Source: Mesonia ostreae (GTDB lineage Bacteria; Bacteroidota; Bacteroidia; Flavobacteriales; Flavobacteriaceae). Taken from it: a stretch of DNA of 64,000 bases. The translations under genes were made by a program, and so were the position numbers. Below, piece after piece: positions 58,101 to 64,000 of this stretch. Position 1 is the stretch's first letter; the number at the start of each line of letters is the position of its first letter. The notes beneath the pieces were generated by a model, which did no database searches, was not told the origin of the DNA, and saw only the letters and a program-made list of their open reading frames with translations. The stretch is taken from the NCBI RefSeq assembly GCF_031845265.1, contig NZ_JAVRBG010000005.1:124001-188000 (forward strand). Direction: 5' to 3'.

Positions 58101-59653
58101 AAATTATCTTCCTCTTTAGGTACTATATGAGCCTGAATTTTGTCCATGACATATTCCAAGCCTAAAATTTCTGAAACTGTAAGTACCGCACCAATCGTTA
58201 CTCCTAAAATTCCGTGCATATGAACGCTTTGTCCTGTCAATAACAGGTTAGGAATTTTTGTTCGTGGAGCTAAAAAAGATTTCATAGGTTGTGCGGCATC
58301 TTTTACATAGCCATACATCGATCCGCCTTCGCAACCTATATAATCTCTATAAGATAAAGGCGTTGTGGTATGAATGGAGTAAATAGAATCTCTTACATTA
58401 GGAAACTTCCTTTCTAGCTCGTCTAAATATGCTTCTATTTTTTTTGCTTTAAAAGCCTCGTAACTTTCTCCACGATTCTGCTCTTCTGCAACCGTATTAA
58501 ATGTTTCTTCCCAAGCTTTCACTTCATCAAAATGCATATAAGCAATAGAGGTTAAACTCTCTGCAAAACCTTTATTTTTTTGATCTTCTACCATGCCTAC
58601 CATATAATTTTCTGGCCAAGAATCTTCGGTATAATTTTGTCCGTCCCAAACCTTCTCTATAGACTCACTATAATAAGTATTGTAATTTTGGTAAGGAATA
58701 GTTTTTTCTTTAAACACCAAAAAAATACTAAAGGAAGAAATGATGTTTTCCTGAGCTTTAATGCGTTTGTAGTAAGCTTTCCGCAAATTATCTTTCCCAA
58801 TAAGGTCTACCGTAGTTTTAGGCTCTATATTGGAGATAAAATACTTCGCTTTAAAGGTTTCGCCTGAGACCGTTGAAACTGACTCCAATTGCTTTTCTTC
58901 TGAAATATGAAACTGATTCACTTCGTGGTATTTAAGCACCTTACCGCCATGGTTTCTAATCTCTTTAACCAAATGCTTCGCAATCTGACTACCACCTCTA
59001 ATGCAACGCCAAGCACTTTGCATATACGAGTTGACTGAAAGCGCGTGTACATAAAGCGGCGAGTTTTCACTGCCTGCATATAAAAAATTGGTGCCCGCTA
59101 AAACGGCTTGTAATTTTTTATTTTTTGTGATAGATTCTATATATTCTTTGGCATTTACCGAGAGTAATTCGGGTGTATTCGCATAAGGCTTCCCTACCTT
59201 TAATTTATACATAGGGAAGTTTTCACACACCTCTTGAAGCTTTTTAGTATAGGCAATTAAAGCTTCTTTTTCTTCAGGGAAATAAATTGATAATTGCTTC
59301 ACAAAATTATCATAACCTTGTGCGTGAGGGTAGTTTATCTCATCGTTACCTATACAAACTGTATCGTAGTGATCTTTATCCAAACGTTTAATTTGAAGCT
59401 TATCCATAATCCCTAAATATTTAAAATAGGTATATAAATTCTCGCCCTTAGCCAAGCCTCCAATATAATGAACACCGGTATCTAATATTTTTTTATCCCG
59501 AACAAAGGTTTGTAAATTTCCTCCAAACTGATTGTTTTTTTCGAGCACGCATACGTTATAACCTTCTTTGGCTAAAATAGTTGCTGAAACCAATCCACCG
59601 AGACCACTTCCCATCACCACTACATCGTAGGTATTATTCTTCATCGCTTGCAT
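58097..59653 (-). CDS. NAD(P)/FAD-dependent oxidoreductase, phytoene-desaturase/carotenoid-isomerase type
   Basis: A 518-residue flavoprotein with the FAD-binding Rossmann motif VVVMGSGLGGLVSA near the N-terminus and a NFGGNLQTF-like second sugar/FAD loop (QFGGNLQTF). The C-terminal LLLTGQSVHMHGILGVTIGA block is typical of CrtI/CrtISO-like desaturases. It probably desaturates, isomerises or oxidises a polyene or lipid. Starting at Met1 gives a 20-base overlap with the upstream MMPL gene; Met4 (59644) would be as good. It is translationally coupled to the C45 gene by 4 bases. Confidence 0.88.
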   Translation of the reverse strand: MQAMKNNTYDVVVMGSGLGGLVSATILAKEGYNVCVLEKNNQFGGNLQTFVRDKKILDTGVHYIGGLAKGENLYTYFKYLGIMDKLQIKRLDKDHYDTVCIGNDEINYPHAQGYDNFVKQLSIYFPEEKEALIAYTKKLQEVCENFPMYKLKVGKPYANTPELLSVNAKEYIESITKNKKLQAVLAGTNFLYAGSENSPLYVHALSVNSYMQSAWRCIRGGSQIAKHLVKEIRNHGGKVLKYHEVNQFHISEEKQLESVSTVSGETFKAKYFISNIEPKTTVDLIGKDNLRKAYYKRIKAQENIISSFSIFLVFKEKTIPYQNYNTYYSESIEKVWDGQNYTEDSWPENYMVGMVEDQKNKGFAESLTSIAYMHFDEVKAWEETFNTVAEEQNRGESYEAFKAKKIEAYLDELERKFPNVRDSIYSIHTTTPLSYRDYIGCEGGSMYGYVKDAAQPMKSFLAPRTKIPNLLLTGQSVHMHGILGVTIGAVLTVSEILGLEYVMDKIQAHIVPKEEDNL

Positions 59654-62600
59654 TTTCTCTCGTCAAAATTAAAAATCCTTCTTCGCTTTTTTGATGAATA
59701 AAGCCGTTTAAACCTTCAAAATTGTTAGGCAACTCCTCTCCTATTACATAAATGCACTCTACATCTTTCAAGCTGAAATCATTTAACAAATTCAAATCGT
59801 TTTGGTTTAACATCAAATGAGCCGATTTGTTGATGGCAGCTTCCGTAAAGGGATTTAAACTTAGATTGAGGTGTTTTACTGAAAACCTAGTTTCAGTTTT
59901 ATCTTTGTCTAATTCATCTAAAAATAAAGCATTTACTTTTAAAAACGGACGTCTAATTTGATGATAAAAAGACCACATTCCATAAGAAGTATCTATAATG
60001 TTTACTGATTTCTCTTCTTTTAGATACTGTGATATCTTGAGATGGGCTTCAATACAAGTGGTATATTCCGATTTAATTTCAGTAAAATAAGAAGTATAAC
60101 GGTAATTAGAAAGCAAATACGTTTTAAAATAGTCTTCCTGCTCTATTCTATCTTTTAATTCTTGATATTCTTTACGGAAATAAGTACTTATTGTTTTTGT
60201 TCGCGCTCGGTAACCTACACCAAAAGCCTCTGAATCTGACTGAATTTGAGGTAAACATTTTAAGGTGATTTTTCCATCATGAATCACAAAATCTCCTTTA
60301 GGTAGTACTTCAGAATTACCATGAATTAAAATGGGCGTAATGGGAATATTTAGTTTTTCCGCCAAATAAAAAGCGCCTTTATGAAAGCGTTTCATTTTAT
60401 TATTTGTAGTTCTGCTGCCTTCAGGGAAAGCAATTAATGAGTAACCTTCCTCTACTTTTTGCTGCAAATGTTCTACGCCGTCATCAATTCCGTTACTTAC
60501 AGGAAAAAATCCAGCTAATCGAACTGCTTTTCCAAAAATTGGAGAATGGTACACCCAATCATTTACCAAGAAAATCATTTTGGGATGTAATTTTCCTAAT
60601 GATAGAATATCTAAAAAAGAAGTATGATTGGCAATGAGAATGCTAGGTTGCTTCCAAATTTCATTAGAAAAATGAAGCTGTCTTTTCTTTACAAAAGGGT
60701 TACTAGTTAACACAGAGCTCATTAAAGAAGCCACCACTTTATGAAAACCTAACATCTTTTTTTCTTTACGGAATGGCAGAATAGGAATTAATATCACACT
60801 CAACACGCTTATTAAAAACGCACCTACGCCAAAATAGATAAAACTGAAAACAGCCATATTAAAACTTTTCCATTGCAACGGTCTAAGTCCGTTTTTAGCT
60901 CTGTGCGTTATGGTTAAACGAAACAACCAAGGCTGGATGGTAAATGAAACCAAAGCCGCAGTAAGTACGCCAATAATAGAAACCGTAGCGATAGAAGTTA
61001 AAGCGGGATGTTTGGCAAATACAAGTACGCCCATTCCCAATAAAGTAGTGATTACCGACAATACTATCGAGCTTCTATAGGTATCGAGTTTATCTCTACG
61101 CTCTTCATATTGTTTTTGTAGACCGTGGGTGATAAAAATGCTGTAATCAATCCCTAGTCCAAAAATAAACGTAGAAATAATGATATTGAGAATGTTAAAC
61201 TGAATCCCTAACAAATACATACAAAAAAGGGCGATTACCCAAGTAATTGCAATGGGTAAAAGTGTTATAAATACCAATTCAATTTGTCTAAAAGAGAACC
61301 ACAAAATGAGAAAAATAGCGATAAAAGAATAACTAATCAACTGACTAAAATCTGATTGTAAGCTTCCTAATAAAGATTCATTCAGCGCTTTTCTATCAAT
61401 GGTTAAAACATTTTTTTCTTGTTCTATAAAATTTCTAAATTCTTCTTGCTGAGCATCTGTGACTTCAACCATAGACATCACGGTACTCCACTTTTCTTGA
61501 TTAGAAGTGGTTAAAAATTCATCTAAAAACAAATTAGAAACCTTTTTGTATTGATTTAAGTAAATGGTTTTAAAATCCTTATCTACAAGAGAATAAAATG
61601 TATTAAAAGTAGAAATTTTAAAGCCAATTTCTTTTCCTTCAGTTTTGAGATTCTCAATTAAAGTGTCTTTTCTTTCTGTATTCCAAAAACTTTTCCAAGC
61701 CTTAATTTTTTGTTGTTGGTCTTCTTCAGAAATTACAATTCCGCCTAAACTACTAAAGTGTTTAATTTTTTGATGGGATTCTAAAGTTTCTAATTTTTTA
61801 AATAAAGAATGATTGGTTTTTAAAGCTTCATCTATTCCTTCTCCGTAAGAAATCACATAAAGCGAAGCTACTGAAGATTGCGTAGTTTCTTCTAACGCTT
61901 TTTCTGCTTTTAGCAATTCTTGAGGTTGATAGTTTAAGTTAGATAAATCATCATCAAAACCTACTTTTTGAAAGAAAAATAATCCGATGACAAAAAAAAC
62001 CAGCACGCTACCTACTAAACATGTATGCTTTTCTAAAGAAATAGCTGAAAACCGATCCAACCAATTCGACTTTAAATTTTCTTTGGTGTTAGGTTTGTAC
62101 AACTGCGGAATAATAACAAGTGCTGCCATCGCTGATATAAGTACACTTATGGCTGCAAAAACACCCAAATCTTTTAAGGCTTCACTTTTCACAAAAAGCA
62201 GACAGAAAAAAGCGGTAGCCGTGGTGGCGCTACTCATTAAAATAGAAGAAGAAATCTCTTTGTATAATCCTTTGGTATGGCCGTGTTTGCGGGCATGAGT
62301 AAGTATATGCAAGGCATAATCTAAGGTGATTCCCAGTAAAATAGAGCCAATGCCTAGAGAAATGAGTGAAATTTCGGTTTTGAAGAGGCTCAAAATCCCA
62401 ATAGCTAGCGTTCCTCCAATGAATGTGGGTACAAATAAAATAAGGGGAATGTATAATTTTTTATAAAAAGAGATTAAAATTACCAACAGTAAAACTAAAG
62501 CAAAACCAATGGTGTATTGTATATCTTTTTTAATTTGTTGGGCATTGGCAACGGCATAGAGCATAGAACCAAAAAGACTCGCACTGATTTCCTCGTGCGT

Positions 62601-63323
62601 ATCATTTAGCTTTTGGGTCAGCTTATATAAATTTTCTGCCAAGACTTTACTTTTATCGGAATTAGCTGCCGTAAAATTGGGCGTAATAAATAGAAGTATA
62701 TTTTTTCTATGGTTGGTGAGCAAATAGCCTTTGTAAATACTAAAATCGTCTCCTATTTGCAGGCGTTTTAATTTTTCTAAGCCTATTGAAGTCAATCCTA
62801 AAGGATCTTTGACTATGTATTTTTTGGTAATAATTCCCGCAGGAGAAAGCAAACTTTTATAACTAGCATTTAAGGTTTCCCGAATGGAATCTTGATGTAA
62901 TTTTTGCTCTATAATTTGATAATCCTTTTGATCTAAAAACAGCGGAAGATTCTCATATATAAAGTCATAGGTTTGTAGCAAATCCTCATCGGCTACTTTT
63001 CCTTGTATTTTTTTTACATCAAAAGCCGTTGAATCTTGAAGATGTTCTAAAAATTCTTCCGCGTAAGCGATTAATTTCTCCTCTTTTGCTTCATCATCTA
63101 CACTGATATTTACGATAATCTTATCCGTAAAATCTACCGTATTGAGTACCTTTTGAGTGATTAAAGATTGGTCATTTTTAGGAATAAGCTGGGTAATGTC
63201 TTCTTTAAATTCAACTTTAGAAATTGAGAAGATACTCAAGCCCAAAAGACACAAAATTCCTAGCCACAGCAACCAAGGTTGTCGTTTAAAAAACTGATAA
63301 ATATGGATGAAGTAATTAGACAT
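59634..63323 (-). CDS. MMPL/RND-family exporter fused to a PlsC-type acyltransferase
   Basis: A 1229-residue fusion. Residues ~1-810 form an RND/MMPL lipid exporter with a first helix (~15-33), periplasmic loops (~35-265 and ~455-655) and two six-helix bundles (~268-410 and ~660-805). Residues ~860-1040 form a 1-acylglycerol-3-phosphate-type acyltransferase with the catalytic H-x4-D at 900-905 (NHTSFLD) and FPEGSR at 966-971. Residues ~1050-1229 look like a degenerate methyltransferase-like or unknown domain (VNIIDTSYGMWSF). It likely moves and acylates an envelope lipid. It abuts the GT2-DUF2062 stop with no gap. Confidence 0.9.
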   Translation of the reverse strand: MSNYFIHIYQFFKRQPWLLWLGILCLLGLSIFSISKVEFKEDITQLIPKNDQSLITQKVLNTVDFTDKIIVNISVDDEAKEEKLIAYAEEFLEHLQDSTAFDVKKIQGKVADEDLLQTYDFIYENLPLFLDQKDYQIIEQKLHQDSIRETLNASYKSLLSPAGIITKKYIVKDPLGLTSIGLEKLKRLQIGDDFSIYKGYLLTNHRKNILLFITPNFTAANSDKSKVLAENLYKLTQKLNDTHEEISASLFGSMLYAVANAQQIKKDIQYTIGFALVLLLVILISFYKKLYIPLILFVPTFIGGTLAIGILSLFKTEISLISLGIGSILLGITLDYALHILTHARKHGHTKGLYKEISSSILMSSATTATAFFCLLFVKSEALKDLGVFAAISVLISAMAALVIIPQLYKPNTKENLKSNWLDRFSAISLEKHTCLVGSVLVFFVIGLFFFQKVGFDDDLSNLNYQPQELLKAEKALEETTQSSVASLYVISYGEGIDEALKTNHSLFKKLETLESHQKIKHFSSLGGIVISEEDQQQKIKAWKSFWNTERKDTLIENLKTEGKEIGFKISTFNTFYSLVDKDFKTIYLNQYKKVSNLFLDEFLTTSNQEKWSTVMSMVEVTDAQQEEFRNFIEQEKNVLTIDRKALNESLLGSLQSDFSQLISYSFIAIFLILWFSFRQIELVFITLLPIAITWVIALFCMYLLGIQFNILNIIISTFIFGLGIDYSIFITHGLQKQYEERRDKLDTYRSSIVLSVITTLLGMGVLVFAKHPALTSIATVSIIGVLTAALVSFTIQPWLFRLTITHRAKNGLRPLQWKSFNMAVFSFIYFGVGAFLISVLSVILIPILPFRKEKKMLGFHKVVASLMSSVLTSNPFVKKRQLHFSNEIWKQPSILIANHTSFLDILSLGKLHPKMIFLVNDWVYHSPIFGKAVRLAGFFPVSNGIDDGVEHLQQKVEEGYSLIAFPEGSRTTNNKMKRFHKGAFYLAEKLNIPITPILIHGNSEVLPKGDFVIHDGKITLKCLPQIQSDSEAFGVGYRARTKTISTYFRKEYQELKDRIEQEDYFKTYLLSNYRYTSYFTEIKSEYTTCIEAHLKISQYLKEEKSVNIIDTSYGMWSFYHQIRRPFLKVNALFLDELDKDKTETRFSVKHLNLSLNPFTEAAINKSAHLMLNQNDLNLLNDFSLKDVECIYVIGEELPNNFEGLNGFIHQKSEEGFLILTRENASDEE

Positions 63324-64000
63324 TTAGGCTTTTGCAGCTTGCTTATTTTGACGGATCGAAAATATAAAATAAAATACAATTCCCACCAAAAGACTGCTGG
63401 CAGTTGCTAATACAAAAGCTCCAATTACATATTGCTTCATCCCGTTAACCATATCTAAGGCATTTTTTATCTCAAAAATCTCTAAACCTGTATCCAATTC
63501 ATTCCCTAATATAAAGCCTCCTGTTTGGTAACTCAGGTAAATAATAAATGGAATAAATGGAGGGAAACTTATATTTGAAGCTAAAAAAGCAAGTACTTTA
63601 TTAAGTTGAGTGATTTGCGCCAAAAAAAGAACTAATAAGGTATGAAACCCCCAAAACGGAGCTATTCCAATAAAAATGCCTAGAGAAATGGCCAAAGCTT
63701 TTTTATGCGGCGGTTCATTTACTTTTAAAATTTTCTCTCTCCAAATTTGGTAAAGCTCTTTTCTATTGGTGTTTTTTAATTCATGAAAACTTCGCTTAGG
63801 AAGGTAATATACTAAAGTTGCAGCCACCAAAAACGTATTTAAAATACTAATACGCGTAAAGTCTTGAAAAGGCCTAAAATGGCTCACCCGTTCACTAGGA
63901 TCGTATAAAACTTGTACTGGCACATTTTTTACTTCTATATGGCGCCAAGCTGCTTTTACAATTACCTCAATTTCGAACTCAAATTTATTGGTGAATAAAT
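63324..64000 (-). CDS. Glycosyltransferase family 2 - DUF2062 protein, C-terminal part (cut by window edge)
   Basis: The frame continues without a stop to the right edge, beyond the GTG at 63923. The extra residues (FEFEIEVIVKAAWRH, then VKNVPVQVLYDPSERVSHFRPFQD) match the end of GT2 dolichyl-phosphate-mannose-synthase-like enzymes in Bacteroidota, so the gene starts outside. The DUF2062 domain (~the last 170 residues) has three or four membrane helices (for example ALAISLGIFIGIAPFWGFHTLLVLFLA). It would glycosylate a lipid at the membrane. It is the furthest-upstream visible gene of the operon running into the MMPL fusion. Confidence 0.82.
   Translation of the reverse strand, partial: LFTNKFEFEIEVIVKAAWRHIEVKNVPVQVLYDPSERVSHFRPFQDFTRISILNTFLVAATLVYYLPKRSFHELKNTNRKELYQIWREKILKVNEPPHKKALAISLGIFIGIAPFWGFHTLLVLFLAQITQLNKVLAFLASNISFPPFIPFIIYLSYQTGGFILGNELDTGLEIFEIKNALDMVNGMKQYVIGAFVLATASSLLVGIVFYFIFSIRQNKQAAKA

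Noticed and set aside
1..64000. tRNA, rRNA, CRISPR arrays, insertion sequences, prophage genes
   Set aside because: None seen by eye; no transposase or integrase gene and no repeat-spacer pattern. A covariance-model scan would be needed to exclude small RNAs.

Overview
The window is a chromosomal segment of an AT-rich member of the Bacteroidota, almost certainly family Flavobacteriaceae; the genus cannot be fixed from the sequence alone. The gene families point there (bacillithiol glycosyltransferase BshA, flavobacterial-type HutH, LptD/TamB with MlaD, a GH3/beta-lactamase fusion, PG_1098-type methyltransferase). So do the promoters: many start regions carry the Bacteroidota -7 box TAnnTTTG, some with a TTTG/TTG -33 box, and Shine-Dalgarno sequences are mostly absent. 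Both edges cut genes: an endonuclease/exonuclease/phosphatase-family protein on the left and a glycosyltransferase-DUF2062 protein on the right. I saw no tRNA, rRNA, CRISPR array, transposase or prophage gene. No gap between genes exceeds 300 bases.

Layout. 1-4341: acyl-CoA thioesterase, NUDIX hydrolase, DUF72 protein and a PgpH-like membrane HD phosphodiesterase, all on the minus strand. 4455-6404: thiolase and an NlpC/P60 hydrolase. 6687-13338: TPR protein and gyrA, divergent from clpC. 13594-19958: hutH and the NAD(P)HX repair enzyme, divergent from gcvT, an epimerase with no ATG start, pterin carbinolamine dehydratase and a YebC protein. 20030-24279: two tandem PepSY-like secreted proteins, an OmpR/histidine-kinase pair and an SdiA-regulated-type protein. 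24348-27637: Lrp/AsnC regulator, M14 metallopeptidase divergent from an XRE regulator (with an array of palindromic operators between them), and a lipoprotein. 27644-30577: a large FAD/Fe-S D-2-hydroxyacid dehydrogenase.

31196-40186 is a compact seven-gene minus-strand operon: amidase, MlaD, two Fe-S proteins, a protein of unknown function, the GH3/serine hydrolase fusion and bshA. It is divergent from lptD (40323), which is followed by a RidA protein and a sodium:solute symporter. tamB (minus) is divergent from a six-gene plus-strand operon (49957-55174) rich in RNA-modification enzymes: tsaD, rsmE, a DUF4159 protein, a TrmH-type methyltransferase, an AI-2E-type permease and a THUMP-like methyltransferase. 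That operon meets head-on, with overlapping stop codons, a tightly coupled minus-strand operon (55171 to the right edge): AMP ligase, C45-family lipoprotein, FAD oxidoreductase, MMPL-acyltransferase fusion and GT2-DUF2062. This looks like the edge of an aryl-polyene/flexirubin-type envelope lipid cluster whose core lies outside the window.

The observations most worth following are the GTTTAC-N4-GTAAAC operator array around the XRE regulator, the right-edge lipid operon, and unusual translation starts. The epimerase and tamB both lack a usable ATG and both have an in-frame ATT exactly where a start is expected; lptD is forced to start at TTG.
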